A DNA stretch of 64,000 nt from Nitrospina sp. UBA6727 (GTDB lineage: Bacteria; Nitrospinota; Nitrospinia; Nitrospinales; VA-1). Position numbers and translations under genes: made by a program. Shown piece after piece: positions 1 through 9,053 of the stretch. How positions within the stretch are numbered: position 1 is the stretch's first letter; each line of letters starts with the position of its first letter. The notes under the pieces were generated by a model. It was not told the origin of the DNA. It did no database searches and was given only the letters and a program-made list of their open reading frames with translations. The stretch is from the NCBI GenBank assembly GCA_002454045.1, contig DKID01000017.1, positions 1 to 64,000 on the forward strand, read 5' to 3'.

Positions 1-1
1 C

Positions 2-67
2 TATGTAACTTACGGCGATGACGAGAGCGACTCGGGCGGGCGCGTGGCCGCGACCTACGAGTTTTAG
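2..67 (+). CDS. C-terminal end of an outer-membrane beta-barrel protein (partial, cut by window edge)
   Basis: Frame 2 is open from the first bases and ends at a TAG at 65-67, giving only the last 21 residues. The fragment has alternating polar and aromatic residues and ends in Ala-Thr-Tyr-Glu-Phe. A terminal phenylalanine after an amphipathic strand is the usual signal that the BAM machinery recognises in outer-membrane beta-barrels. The rest of the gene lies left of the window, so the family cannot be named. The call rests on this short tail alone. Confidence 0.45.
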   Translation, partial: YVTYGDDESDSGGRVAATYEF

Positions 68-129
68 CGGGGGGATGCGGTGGTTGTTACTGCCGCCAAA
101 TGTGGTGGCGGCTTCGCCGCGCATGTTTT

Positions 130-349
130 ACTGGATTCCGTGTCAAGCACGGAATGACGGGCCTGGGGCGATGGTGACGACGACTCGCCACGACCACCGC
201 CGTCAGCCGTATCGACCGGATGTAGGGACCGGTCGCGACCTGCCCCTACGGCGTGAAATGGAGTCACCGCGGCCGTAGCCACATATTAATGCGTCGCCAC
301 AGTCACCCTCCCCCAGGCCCGTCATTCCGTGCTTGACACGGAATCCAGT
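130..349. repeat. Perfect 39-bp inverted repeat pair inside a gene-free 365-bp gap
   Basis: The 39 bases at 130-168 are the exact reverse complement of 311-349. Each arm contains its own small hairpin (TTCCGTG, loop TCAAG, CACGGAA) and belongs to the GTCATTCC...GGAATCC repeat family found elsewhere in the window. The similarity continues imperfectly inward from each arm (GGGG followed by a GGTGAC-like stretch). The gap from 68 to 432 holds no convincing gene. The paired copies could act as a bidirectional terminator between the barrel gene and the convergent rmuC, or be a decayed miniature element. No transposase or target-site duplication is visible. Confidence 0.75.
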
Positions 350-432
350 CATAAAACCGTCCCGCTCGCGGGACACCTTATCGGGCGGCGGGAATGACAC
401 GCCTGCCGCGCCGAGGAGATGACGAACGACCG

Positions 433-1665
433 TCACTCCAATATCTTCGTCGCATCGTCGGCACCGTCATCCGCCAGCGAAATGTTTTCAATTTTATCAA
501 GCGGTCGGTCGAGGGCGCGGGTGCGCGTGGTCACCAAGGTTTGGAAATCACCGGTCAAGCCTTCAATGCGACGGCCGAGTTTGTCCATTTGCTCGACATA
601 CTTTTTCCACTGGTTGCGAAAATCATCGACCAACGTCATCACCTCCGAGGCGCGTTCGTTCATGGTGAAGTTGCGCGCCGCTTGGTGAATCAGTGACAGC
701 ACGGCGTAGAGCGTCAACGGCGAGCACAGCAGCACGTGATTGCGCAACGCGAAGTCCACCAGATCGCTGTCTTCGAGGTTGATGAATCCGTAAATCGATT
801 CGTTGGGAATAAACAACATCACATAATCCAGGGTTCCCTCGGCCGGGTTGATATATTCCTTACCGCACACTGACTTGATGTGATTTTTTACGTCTCGCAG
901 AAACGCGGACTTTTCTTGCGCTTGCGCCTCTTCGCTGCCGGCGTCAATATATTTTTCGTAATGCGCGAGCGGAAATTTTACATCCATGTTCAAACGTTTT
1001 TCTTGCGGAAGAATGAAAGTGTAGTCCGGGCGTTCGCCCGATTCGACTTGACTTTGCTTGGTGTAATTCACATTTTCCATCAAGCCAACGGACTGCAAAA
1101 TATCACTCACCATGCGCTCGCCCCATTGGCCGCGTTTTTGCGACGAAGATAAAATCTCGCGCAAGTGAGCGGTGCTTTCGCTGAGCGCCGCGGTGGTTTT
1201 TTGGCTGGTGTCAATGCTGGATTTTAATTCGGTGGATTGCTTGTGAATGAATTCCAGTTTTTCGTTCATGCCGATCAAACTTTTGTCGATTAGTTTTTTC
1301 TTCTCATCCAAATCTTTTTCTGAACTTTCTTTCAGCGACTTGAATTTTTCATTGGCTTGCTTGAGAAAATTTTCGGCGTTGCGATCGGCGATGTCGGCGG
1401 CCATCGCTTTGAAGGCGTTATTCATCTCCGCGCGAATTTCCTCCAGACGTTTCTTTTCTTCGGCAAATTTTTGCTGCGAGTTTTCCAGATGAGTGCGCGC
1501 CACGGCTTCGGCTTCGCGCACCGCGCGCAACTCGTCCTCAAGTCGCGCCACCTTCTCGTCGTCGCCCGTCGGCGCGGCTTTCGCGCGGACGAACCAACCG
1601 ATGCCGATACCGAGGACGAGGCTGATTACAACAATGACGGCGATGTCGGTTTCAATCATGAACAC
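433..1665 (-). CDS. rmuC: RmuC-family DNA recombination protein
   Basis: The 410-residue protein has one N-terminal membrane segment (about residues 7-26), a long charged coiled coil (about 35-175) and the RmuC nuclease-like domain from about 175 to 390. RGQWGE sits near residue 178 and DVKFPL near 228, which are conserved blocks of the family. RmuC proteins limit inversions and rearrangements at short inverted repeats; the exact reaction is not settled. It follows ftsK on the same strand with a 64-base gap, so it may be the last gene of a nadB-ftsK-rmuC unit. Met3 is an alternative start. The gene ends against the repeat-filled gap at the left edge. Confidence 0.93.
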   Translation of the reverse strand: MFMIETDIAVIVVISLVLGIGIGWFVRAKAAPTGDDEKVARLEDELRAVREAEAVARTHLENSQQKFAEEKKRLEEIRAEMNNAFKAMAADIADRNAENFLKQANEKFKSLKESSEKDLDEKKKLIDKSLIGMNEKLEFIHKQSTELKSSIDTSQKTTAALSESTAHLREILSSSQKRGQWGERMVSDILQSVGLMENVNYTKQSQVESGERPDYTFILPQEKRLNMDVKFPLAHYEKYIDAGSEEAQAQEKSAFLRDVKNHIKSVCGKEYINPAEGTLDYVMLFIPNESIYGFINLEDSDLVDFALRNHVLLCSPLTLYAVLSLIHQAARNFTMNERASEVMTLVDDFRNQWKKYVEQMDKLGRRIEGLTGDFQTLVTTRTRALDRPLDKIENISLADDGADDATKILE

Positions 1666-1729
1666 TACCTGTGAGTGGAGTAAAGTTGCGAATCGTATTT
1701 ATGTCGCACGATGAAAACGGCGGCGGATT

Positions 1730-4072
1730 TTATTCAATCTCAATCGGGCTGACATAAACTTCGCGGGGTTTGACGCCGTCGGATGGACCCACCGCCCCTT
1801 CGCGCTCCATGGTTTCTATGATTCGCGCGGCGCGATTATAGCCTATTCTCAAACGCCGCTGCACGTAGGAAATAGAAGCCTGTCGGTCTTTGGCGACGAT
1901 GGCAAGGGCTTCATCGTATTTTTCATCAAACTCTTCGGCGTCGTCTTCCTCCTTCTTCTCTTGCATGACAGACCCGAAGATGTTTTCCCGATAGTTCGGT
2001 TTTGCTTGCTTTTTGATGAAGTCCACGATGCGTTGTATTTCCGCGTCGCTAACCATGACCCCGTGCAGTCGTTGCAACTTCGTGGTTCCGGGCGGCAGAA
2101 AAAGTAGGTCGCCTTTGCCGAGAAGTTTGTCGGCGCCCATGGCGTCTAAGATGGTACGCGAATCTACTCGGGACGTAACTTTGTAAGACATGCGCGCGGG
2201 AAAATTTGCCTTGATGACTCCCGTCAAGACGTCGACCGACGGACGTTGCGTCGCGACGATTAGGTGAATGCCCGCGGCCCGCGCCATCTGTGCCAGTCGC
2301 GCTAAAGAGTCTTCCACCCCTTTGGACGCGACCATCATGAGGTCGGCCAACTCGTCGATTAGGATAACGATGTACGGAAGTTTGGCGGGCGGTTCCGGCA
2401 GCGTTGCATCGACGCCGAGTTCGTCGTCTTCGCTCGCCGCGGGTTTAATTTTTTTGTTGGCTCTTTGATGTTTTTTTAGTTCGAGGTTGTACTTCTGCTG
2501 CAACTTTTCCGCCAGTTCGTTGAAGCCGGTGATATTGCGCACACCGCTTTCCGCCATCATTTTGTAACGCGACTCCATTTCGCTGACCGCCCATTGCAAC
2601 GCGGCGGCGGCTTTTTTTGGATTGGTGACCACCGGGGAAATAAGATGCGGAATGCCGTCATAGATGGACAACTCCAGCATCTTCGGATCGATCATAATCA
2701 ACTTGACTTCGTCCGGCGTGGCGTTCAAAAGAATGCTGCAGATCATGGCGTTGAGCCCGACACTCTTGCCCGAACCGGTTGAGCCCGCCATGAGCAAATG
2801 CGGAGTGGTCGCCAAATCTTGCACCGCCGACTCGCCAGTAATATCTTTCCCGATTGCCAGCATAAGTTTGGATTGCGGCTGCTGAAACTCATCCGAAGCC
2901 ATGACCTCTTTGAAGTAGATGGTCTCGCGCCGCATGTTGGGGACTTCTATGCCGACGACCGGCTTGCCCGGCACGGGGGCGAGAATGCGCAGCCCCACGC
3001 AACGCATTGCTAACGACAGGTCGTCCGTGAGAGAGACGATGCGGCTGACTTTTATTCCCGGTGCCGGCGCGTACTCAAACAAAGTGATGACCGGGCCGGG
3101 GAGAACTTGCACCACTTTTCCTTTGATGCCGAAGTCCAATAATTTTTTTTCCAGAACGGCGCTGCTGGCAAGAATCTCGTCTCTGGCTTTGTCCGCCTGC
3201 GTGTCCCCGTCCGGCGGCGGATCTTGCAATAGCGAAAGCGGGGGAATCTGATAATCGCTGGACGATGTTATGAAGGGGAAATGATCTTGCGCGACGAACG
3301 TGTCGGGCGCTCCCTCTTTTTTGCGCGCCGATTTCTCGACAAGTTTTGAAACCGGCTCGGGTCGGTTGCGGGTGACGATGACTGGCGCGGTCGCCGGCGT
3401 CTTAATTTTCGACAACGCCTTCCCCGCGGTTTGGACGGTCGCGGTCAAAACTTTGATGACCGATAGAATTTTTGCGACGAGGTTTTTTATTCCAATTCCT
3501 GCCAACATCAAACCCGCGGCAAAAATCTTGAACAGGGTTTTGGTTCTCTTGACCAACACGCGGATTGGAATGCGCGTCATCACCAAAAACGCGACGAACA
3601 ATAAAGTGGTCAGGACCAACATCGCTCCCAAATAATTCAACCACGCCAGGAGGAATCCGCCGAGGCCGTGACCGACCAAGCCGCCGGCCGTGACCGTTGC
3701 GCCGAAAAAAGGATCGACGTCAAACTGAAGCGCCAGCAGCGAACACAATCCGAATAAAAATAAAATTCCCGAACTTAGCACCAACAGCCAGTTGCGAAAA
3801 TCTTTTCCGCGGATTAAAGCCCATCCCAAAAACGCGGTGATCACCGGGAAGAAAAACGCGCCGCTGCCGAAGACGGAGGCGAGGCCGTCGGAAAAATAAG
3901 CGCCGACCATGCCGATGGAGTTTGCCACGGTTACGCCGGTGACGCTTTTGTTGAAGGACGGGTCGTCCGATGAAAAAGTAACGAGCGCCATAAAGCCGAA
4001 CACCGTGAAGGCGAGCGCGACCACTCCAAAAAAATCTCGGATCAATATGGGTACGGTTTTTTCTTCATTCAT
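1730..4072 (-). CDS. ftsK: DNA translocase FtsK/SpoIIIE
   Basis: 780 residues, the normal size for a short-linker FtsK. Four or more membrane helices fill about residues 12-170, a short basic linker follows, then the alpha/beta motor with Walker A (GSTGSGKS, about 430-437) and the ILIDELADLM Walker B region. The C-terminus carries the winged-helix gamma domain (YVQRRLRIGYNRAARIIETM) that reads KOPS-type polar sequences. FtsK sits at the division septum, pumps chromosome DNA and activates XerCD recombination at dif. Its ATG overlaps the end of nadB by 8 bases, which suggests translational coupling. Confidence 0.97.
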   Translation of the reverse strand: MNEEKTVPILIRDFFGVVALAFTVFGFMALVTFSSDDPSFNKSVTGVTVANSIGMVGAYFSDGLASVFGSGAFFFPVITAFLGWALIRGKDFRNWLLVLSSGILFLFGLCSLLALQFDVDPFFGATVTAGGLVGHGLGGFLLAWLNYLGAMLVLTTLLFVAFLVMTRIPIRVLVKRTKTLFKIFAAGLMLAGIGIKNLVAKILSVIKVLTATVQTAGKALSKIKTPATAPVIVTRNRPEPVSKLVEKSARKKEGAPDTFVAQDHFPFITSSSDYQIPPLSLLQDPPPDGDTQADKARDEILASSAVLEKKLLDFGIKGKVVQVLPGPVITLFEYAPAPGIKVSRIVSLTDDLSLAMRCVGLRILAPVPGKPVVGIEVPNMRRETIYFKEVMASDEFQQPQSKLMLAIGKDITGESAVQDLATTPHLLMAGSTGSGKSVGLNAMICSILLNATPDEVKLIMIDPKMLELSIYDGIPHLISPVVTNPKKAAAALQWAVSEMESRYKMMAESGVRNITGFNELAEKLQQKYNLELKKHQRANKKIKPAASEDDELGVDATLPEPPAKLPYIVILIDELADLMMVASKGVEDSLARLAQMARAAGIHLIVATQRPSVDVLTGVIKANFPARMSYKVTSRVDSRTILDAMGADKLLGKGDLLFLPPGTTKLQRLHGVMVSDAEIQRIVDFIKKQAKPNYRENIFGSVMQEKKEEDDAEEFDEKYDEALAIVAKDRQASISYVQRRLRIGYNRAARIIETMEREGAVGPSDGVKPREVYVSPIEIE

Positions 4073-5717
4073 GGGTCACAATTCTCGGGTTGGTCCGGGT
4101 TATCAATTGATGAACGCTGTTCTGAAAAACCGTGTCGCGTTTCCAGTTTGCGTCATCCGATTGCGGGTGGTCGAGGTTATAGTGCAAGCCGCGACTTTCT
4201 TTGCGGGTCATGGCGCCGCGAATAATCAACTGCGCCGTGATGGCGATGTTCCGCAATTCCAAAGTGTCTTTGGTAATTTTGAAGTTCCAGTAATATTCTT
4301 GAATCTCTTCGAGCAAAAGTTGAATCCGCCGCTCGGCGCGTTGCAGACGTTTGTCGGAACGGACGATGCCGACATAGTTCCACATCAGTCGGCGGATTTC
4401 GTCCCAGTTGTGTGAAACCACCACCGACTCATCGCTGTCCACTGCGCTGCCGGGGTCCCATTCTGGAATTTGCGCCAACGGATTTTTTGATTCGTTCAAC
4501 AAGTTCACCGCTTTGTCCACCGCGCGGTGGGACAGCACCAACCCTTCCAGCAGAGAGTTGGAAGCCAGCCGGTTGGCGCCGTGCAGACCGGAGAAACACA
4601 CCTCGCCGCTGGCGAAAAGTCTTTTGATATTCGTTTGCCCGTTGGCGTCCACCACCAATCCGCCGCACATATAATGCGCCGCCGGCACCACCGGCAAAGG
4701 CTCGCGCGACATATCGAAACCATATTGCAAACAGGTTTTGTAAATGTTGGGGAACCGTTCGCGAATGCGATAACCTTCAAGATGCGTGGCGTCCAGCAAA
4801 ACATAGTCGTCCCCGCTCTTTTTCATTTCGTGGTCGATAGCCCGCGCGACCACATCACGCGGCGCCAAGCATCCCATGGGGTGATGATCCTCCATGAACG
4901 GTTCGCCATTTTGTAAGCGCAGGATTCCCCCTTCGCCGCGCACCGTTTCCGAAATGAGAAACGATTTCGCGTCGGGATGAAAAAGGCAAGTCGGGTGAAA
5001 CTGAAAAAATTCCATGTTGGCGATTTTGGCGCCAGCGCGATACGCCACGGCAATGCCATCGCCGGTCGCCGTGTCTGGATTAGACGTGTAGAGATAGACC
5101 TTGCCCGCGCCGCCCGTCGCCATGAGGATGACTTGCCCGACCACGGTCTCCACCTTTTGCGCGCGGTGATTCAACACGTATAGTCCCAGCGCTTCGTCCC
5201 GCTCACTTCCCGGCCGAATATTTTTTTCAAACCTAGCCAGCGTGATTAAGTCGATGGCCATGTGGTGTTCGAAAATATCGATGTTGTCCTGAGCGCGAAC
5301 TGCCTCAATCAAAGCGCGTTCAATTTCCCAGCCGGTCAAATCGTTGGCGTGCAGAATGCGGTGTTTGGAATGTCCGCCCTCTTTTCCCAAATCAAATTCG
5401 GCGGTGTGACCGCGGTCAAAATTAGCGCCGAGAGCAATCAACTCGCGAATCCGCGCGGGACCTTCGCGGCAAGCGATGCGCACAAAATCTTCGTGGCAAA
5501 GTCCGCGCCCCGTTTCCATCGTATCCTTAACATGCAGTTCCAACGAATCGCCCGCGTCCATCACCGAGGCGATGCCACCCTGCGCATATTTGGTGGCCGA
5601 CTCCGCCAGCGCGTCCTTGGTGATGATGCCGACCGACCCGAACTTGCAGACCTTGAGCGCGAACGTCAACCCGGCGACGCCACTGCCAATGATGATGAAA
5701 TCCTTTTCGATAATCAT
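4065..5717 (-). CDS. nadB: L-aspartate oxidase
   Basis: NadB oxidises L-aspartate to iminoaspartate with FAD, the first step of de novo NAD synthesis; iminoaspartate then goes to NadA. The 550-residue protein starts with a dinucleotide-binding GSGVAGL at about 11-17. It then has the flavoprotein blocks FFQFHPTCL and SETVRGEGGILR and a C-terminal helical domain with ESRGLHYN, all typical of NadB rather than succinate dehydrogenase SdhA. No nadA or nadC is in the window, though nadD lies about 1 kb away on the other strand. It is the first gene of the minus-strand run nadB-ftsK-rmuC. Confidence 0.96.
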   Translation of the reverse strand: MIIEKDFIIIGSGVAGLTFALKVCKFGSVGIITKDALAESATKYAQGGIASVMDAGDSLELHVKDTMETGRGLCHEDFVRIACREGPARIRELIALGANFDRGHTAEFDLGKEGGHSKHRILHANDLTGWEIERALIEAVRAQDNIDIFEHHMAIDLITLARFEKNIRPGSERDEALGLYVLNHRAQKVETVVGQVILMATGGAGKVYLYTSNPDTATGDGIAVAYRAGAKIANMEFFQFHPTCLFHPDAKSFLISETVRGEGGILRLQNGEPFMEDHHPMGCLAPRDVVARAIDHEMKKSGDDYVLLDATHLEGYRIRERFPNIYKTCLQYGFDMSREPLPVVPAAHYMCGGLVVDANGQTNIKRLFASGEVCFSGLHGANRLASNSLLEGLVLSHRAVDKAVNLLNESKNPLAQIPEWDPGSAVDSDESVVVSHNWDEIRRLMWNYVGIVRSDKRLQRAERRIQLLLEEIQEYYWNFKITKDTLELRNIAITAQLIIRGAMTRKESRGLHYNLDHPQSDDANWKRDTVFQNSVHQLITRTNPRIVTHE

Positions 5718-5992
5718 GCTCGGGTTATATCAAATTACCCCTTAAAAATCAATAGACTAAGTGCGGGGTCAAGACGCCGCCAGGATGACGACGGCGCGTA
5801 GTTTTTGTCGCGATGCGCGATGACTCGTGACGACGTGACGGTCACAACGATGCCGCGCAATTTTTTGTCGCGGCGCGCGATGGTTTCGCGATGGCGCAAC
5901 GGCGGCGGTGATGACAACGGCGTGATGACGGTGACTGCGGTGGTGGTGACGGCAACGGCGGGGCGCGGGGAGTTTTCGTCGGCGAAAAACGG
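5718..5992. other. G/C-rich low-complexity intergenic tract
   Basis: 275 bases between nadB and the pilin gene consist of imperfect reiterations of GACGGTGACG, GTCGCGGCG and TTTTTGTCGCG units with no open frame that resembles a protein. The same kind of sequence recurs at about 7303-7350, 30130-30220, 32225-32285, 34605-34715, 36705-36775, 49930-50005, 50590-50700, 51540-51615 and 61825-61915. It appears to be a dispersed feature of this genome's intergenic DNA. No transcription signal was identified here. Confidence 0.5.
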
Positions 5993-6361
5993 TTAGCTGA
6001 TGTTGCCGATGGAGTCTATGCTGTACGTCGTGGCGGTTTCATCGCCGGCGTGGATTGCTGTTGCGACGAATCCTTTTTCCGTTCCGTCGGTGATCGTGAT
6101 AGTCACGTTGTCCGAAGGGGTCATCGCGACGATTTCCGCCGTGCAAGTTTCCATCCCCGCGTTGTCCGCCCAGTAAGTTTTGCAGGCTTCGTGTAAGTCG
6201 CGCAAATCGCTTTTCGCGGCGGACTGATATTTCCGATTTTTGTAGGCGCCGAATTGCGGAAGAGCGATGGCCGCCAAAATACCGATGATCGCGACGATGA
6301 TCAATAGTTCAATCAGGGCGAACCCTTTTTCTCCTTGAACCCGTCTGAATTTGGACAACAT
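5993..6361 (-). CDS. Type IV prepilin-like protein
   Basis: 122 residues. A short basic leader ends in Gly, followed by FALIELLIIVAIIGILAAIA, which is a class III prepilin signal: PilD-type peptidase would cut after the Gly and methylate the Phe, and Glu5 of the mature form is present. The C-terminal part has only one cysteine (in METCTA) beyond an early one (HEACKTYW), so a disulphide loop between them is possible. The gene is alone: no assembly ATPase, secretin or platform gene is nearby. It may be a major pilin, a minor pilin or a type II secretion pseudopilin. A GAGG ribosome-binding site lies just upstream of the ATG. Confidence 0.9.
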   Translation of the reverse strand: MLSKFRRVQGEKGFALIELLIIVAIIGILAAIALPQFGAYKNRKYQSAAKSDLRDLHEACKTYWADNAGMETCTAEIVAMTPSDNVTITITDGTEKGFVATAIHAGDETATTYSIDSIGNIS

Positions 6362-6609
6362 TTTTTCCTCGCTACAATGAACGGAATAAACTTGCGGTAT
6401 TAAAATTTCCCGTTTTGATTGCGCAAACTTTTGGATTACGATTTTATCTTTTCATTGTAACCTCTTTTCGTCGGCGCGTTATAAGTTTTTCTTGTTTGAC
6501 AAAACTTACGAGTTTGCCGTCGGGAATTTTCAGGGTGATGATGGCGTCGGTTTCTTGCGCCTCGTTATTTATTGCGGCGTGCAGAAATTTGTGAAACGAT
6601 TTGTGGAAT

Positions 6610-7302
6610 ATGAATAACGAATTAAAACGAGTGGGTTTGCTGGGCGGAACGTTTGACCCCGTCCACAACGGGCATCTGGGTCTCGCCGCGGAGACTATGC
6701 GATTATTTAATTTGCAAAAAGTTTTGTTCATCCCGGCCAGTCAGTCTCCGCACAAACACCATCGCCGTCCCGCCGCCGCGCGCCATCGGGTCGCCATGCT
6801 TGAGTTGGCGCTTGCGCAGAAAACCGCGCTGTCCATAGAATTGTTGGAGATAGAAAAGGGCGGCGTTTCTTATACGGTCGAAACGATTTTTCAGTTGCGG
6901 GAAAGGTATCCCGATTGGGAACTTTTTCTAATTCTAGGCGCCGATGCTTTCATGGTGATGGACACTTGGAAAAGTTACGCAGATATATTCAAACTTTGCC
7001 ACGTGTTGGTCGGCACGCGGGCTGATGTAAAACTAAAACTTCCGGACAAACTTTGGCAAACGCTTGGGCTTGAAAAAACTCCGCGAAAAAAAAATAACGG
7101 GCAACTGCCGACGACTTTGAATCTCGCCGCGGGGAAAACTTTGCGGCTGTACCAAATTTCACCGCAAGATATTTCGTCCAGCGAAATTCGGCATCGGGTG
7201 CAAGTTGGAAAGGAAATCAAAAATTTGTTGCCCGCCGCGGTGGATCGTTATATCATCGCGCATCAACTATACCGGGCCGAGTCTCCCCCAATCATGGTTT
7301 GA
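6610..7302 (+). CDS. nadD: Nicotinate-nucleotide adenylyltransferase
   Basis: NadD joins ATP to nicotinate mononucleotide to make deamido-NAD. From the ATG at 6610 the protein is 230 residues. It begins with the nucleotidyltransferase core GLLGGTFDPVHNGH, whose HxGH motif binds ATP, and has the late SSSEIRHRV-type motif (here ISSSEIRHRV) that binds the adenylate. I prefer this ATG over the in-frame TTG nine bases upstream. It stands next to rsfS, the common bacterial pairing nadD-rsfS. Confidence 0.95.
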   Translation: MNNELKRVGLLGGTFDPVHNGHLGLAAETMRLFNLQKVLFIPASQSPHKHHRRPAAARHRVAMLELALAQKTALSIELLEIEKGGVSYTVETIFQLRERYPDWELFLILGADAFMVMDTWKSYADIFKLCHVLVGTRADVKLKLPDKLWQTLGLEKTPRKKNNGQLPTTLNLAAGKTLRLYQISPQDISSSEIRHRVQVGKEIKNLLPAAVDRYIIAHQLYRAESPPIMV

Positions 7303-7303
7303 C

Positions 7304-7359
7304 GGTGACGAACTTGTGGCGATGGCGGCGCGCGGTTTTTGTCGCGGTGACGAACTTGT
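7304..7359 (+). repeat. 14-bp direct repeat between nadD and rsfS
   Basis: GGTGACGAACTTGT occurs at 7304-7317 and again at 7346-7359, 42 bases apart. The intervening bases are of the G/C-rich low-complexity type (GATGGCGGCGCGCGG). The second copy ends one base before the rsfS start codon, so the duplication changes the spacing of that gene's leader and leaves it without an obvious Shine-Dalgarno sequence. Confidence 0.7.
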
Positions 7360-7360
7360 A

Positions 7361-7714
7361 ATGGAAAAACGCTTAAACACTCTTCAACAGTTAGCCGTTG
7401 ATTCCGCCGAAGATAAAAAGGCTTTCGGCATCCTCCTCCTGGACCTGCGCAACCGTTCGGACCTTACAGATTTTTTTATGATTTGCAGCGGGAACTCCGA
7501 GGTTCACGTCCAATCTATTGTGGACGCCATCCTCGATAAGTGTTGCCGGAACCAACACAAACCTTTGGCGGTGGAAGGTTATTCGGGAGGCTCCTGGGTG
7601 GTGGTGGATTTAGGCGATTTAATCGTGCATGTTTTTCATAAAGAAGCCCGCCTTCACTACGACCTCGAACGTTTATGGGGCGATGTTCCTGTCATCAAAG
7701 CAGTGGGGCAATAA
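7361..7714 (+). CDS. rsfS: Ribosomal silencing factor RsfS
   Basis: RsfS (RsfA/Iojap family) binds ribosomal protein L14 and blocks joining of the 30S and 50S subunits in starved cells. From the ATG at 7361 the product is 117 residues, the usual size. It carries the conserved core LTDFFMICSGNSEVHVQSI and a C-terminal block with DLGDLIVHVFHKEAR and YDLERLW. A longer frame opens upstream, but its extra residues come from the low-complexity repeat and are not conserved-looking, so they are left out. The gene follows nadD by 58 bases on the same strand. Confidence 0.95.
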   Translation: MEKRLNTLQQLAVDSAEDKKAFGILLLDLRNRSDLTDFFMICSGNSEVHVQSIVDAILDKCCRNQHKPLAVEGYSGGSWVVVDLGDLIVHVFHKEARLHYDLERLWGDVPVIKAVGQ

Positions 7715-7772
7715 AATCCCCCGTTCATTTTAACCGCGGCGGTGGAAAAAAATCCGTTGCGGAGGATTAAGC

Positions 7773-8978
7773 GTGTCATTGAAACAAATCATCGTCTTTC
7801 TAGTTTTCGCGTTGCTCTCCACTTACACGGCGTTCCTAAATCCTCACGATTCGGTAGTTCACATCACGCAAAACTATTCGTTGAAGTTGCCCACCATCTT
7901 GCTGTTACTAGGTTCTATCCTTATCGGCGTGGTCGTCGCGGGTTTCCTGATTTGGACTTTTAATTTCAGAAAAGTGTTGGTTCGTTGGAAAGCCGGTTTT
8001 AAGAATGAGCGGATAGAAAAAAAGAATCGCAAAGCCGAAGCATTATTTCAAACGGGGAAAAATCTTTTCGTCTGCGGAAAGACCGACCGGGCAATCATCG
8101 AAAAGGTTCTCGATATGTCTCCCGAACATGTCGGCGCGCTCGACTTGATGGGTCGAACTTTGAACGCCATGGACAAATACGAGCAAGCAGAAATTTTTTA
8201 CGAGAAAGCCCTCGCACTCGACCCGCAAAACATTCACGCGCTCTACGGTTTGGCGCATACCTATTCAAAGACCGATCGGCAAAGCGAAGAGATCGCCCTC
8301 TTGCAGAAAATACAAAGGATGAATCCGGGGACCGCCGGCCCCGTGTTGCGTCTTCGCGACATTTATGTGCAACAGAAAGACTGGAAAAAAGTATGCCCGT
8401 TGCAAAAAAAAGTTTTGCCTTTGTTGCGCGATAAGAACGAGGAATGGGAAAAAGAGCGCGCCAATCTCGGGCAATTCTTTTTCAAACTCGGCGAGCAATA
8501 CTTGCGAGAAAATTACCGCGACGCCGCCATCGCCACGTTCAAGGAGGCTCTCCGCGCTTCTGAAAAATGCCTGCCCGCCTACTTGTCCCTAGGCGACGTC
8601 TATTTGGAATCTGGCAAACAAAAGCACGCGTTAAAAATTTGGCAAACCGGGTTTCAAAAAACCGGCCATCACGCCTGCTTGGTGCGTTCACAAATCGCCA
8701 TCAGAGATTCCGAAAATTATCAGGAACTTTTGCGCACTTATGAAGAATCTTTGGAAACATCGGAGGAACGATCTTTGCTCGTGCTTTTATTATCTACGTT
8801 TTATTTGGAGCATGGGTTGGAAGAAAAAGCGCGGCAACTTCTGCAGAGCAACGCACCGGAATATCCACTGCTTCATTCCTTGTTGCTGGAAAATTCCCGG
8901 CACGCCGGCAACCGCAACCGCGGCGAGCGTTTCGACTTGACCCGCAACGCAATATTCGCCCTTGCACGCCAGACGTGA
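7773..8978 (+). CDS. LapA-like (DUF1049) membrane domain fused to TPR repeats
   Basis: 401 residues from a GTG start, preceded by GGAGG at 7761-7765. The N-terminus has two membrane helices (about 4-21 and 40-63) in the LapA/DUF1049 arrangement: first helix, a short loop with NPH and VVHITQNYS, second helix, then the basic WTFNFRK region. From about residue 85 it is made of TPR repeats, with units such as ALDLMGRTLNAMDKYEQAEI and AYLSLGDVYLESGKQKHALK. In enterobacteria LapA and LapB (YciM, TPR) are separate neighbours that control LPS synthesis through LpxC turnover. Here the two parts appear as one protein. The LapB rubredoxin-like C-terminal zinc finger is not evident, so the LPS role is inferred. 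Confidence 0.75.
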   Translation: MSLKQIIVFLVFALLSTYTAFLNPHDSVVHITQNYSLKLPTILLLLGSILIGVVVAGFLIWTFNFRKVLVRWKAGFKNERIEKKNRKAEALFQTGKNLFVCGKTDRAIIEKVLDMSPEHVGALDLMGRTLNAMDKYEQAEIFYEKALALDPQNIHALYGLAHTYSKTDRQSEEIALLQKIQRMNPGTAGPVLRLRDIYVQQKDWKKVCPLQKKVLPLLRDKNEEWEKERANLGQFFFKLGEQYLRENYRDAAIATFKEALRASEKCLPAYLSLGDVYLESGKQKHALKIWQTGFQKTGHHACLVRSQIAIRDSENYQELLRTYEESLETSEERSLLVLLLSTFYLEHGLEEKARQLLQSNAPEYPLLHSLLLENSRHAGNRNRGERFDLTRNAIFALARQT

Positions 8979-9053
8979 TCGGCGACCGTTGCGAGGAATA
9001 AAATTTTCTGTCGGGCGCGAAGGAGAGTTTGTTTTCCTGCGGGTTTGTCGCGA

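Noticed and set aside
6444..6731. 95-residue minus-strand open frame upstream of the pilin gene
   Set aside because: It overlaps the first 120 bases of nadD in antisense, its start lies inside nadD and the residues are not protein-like.
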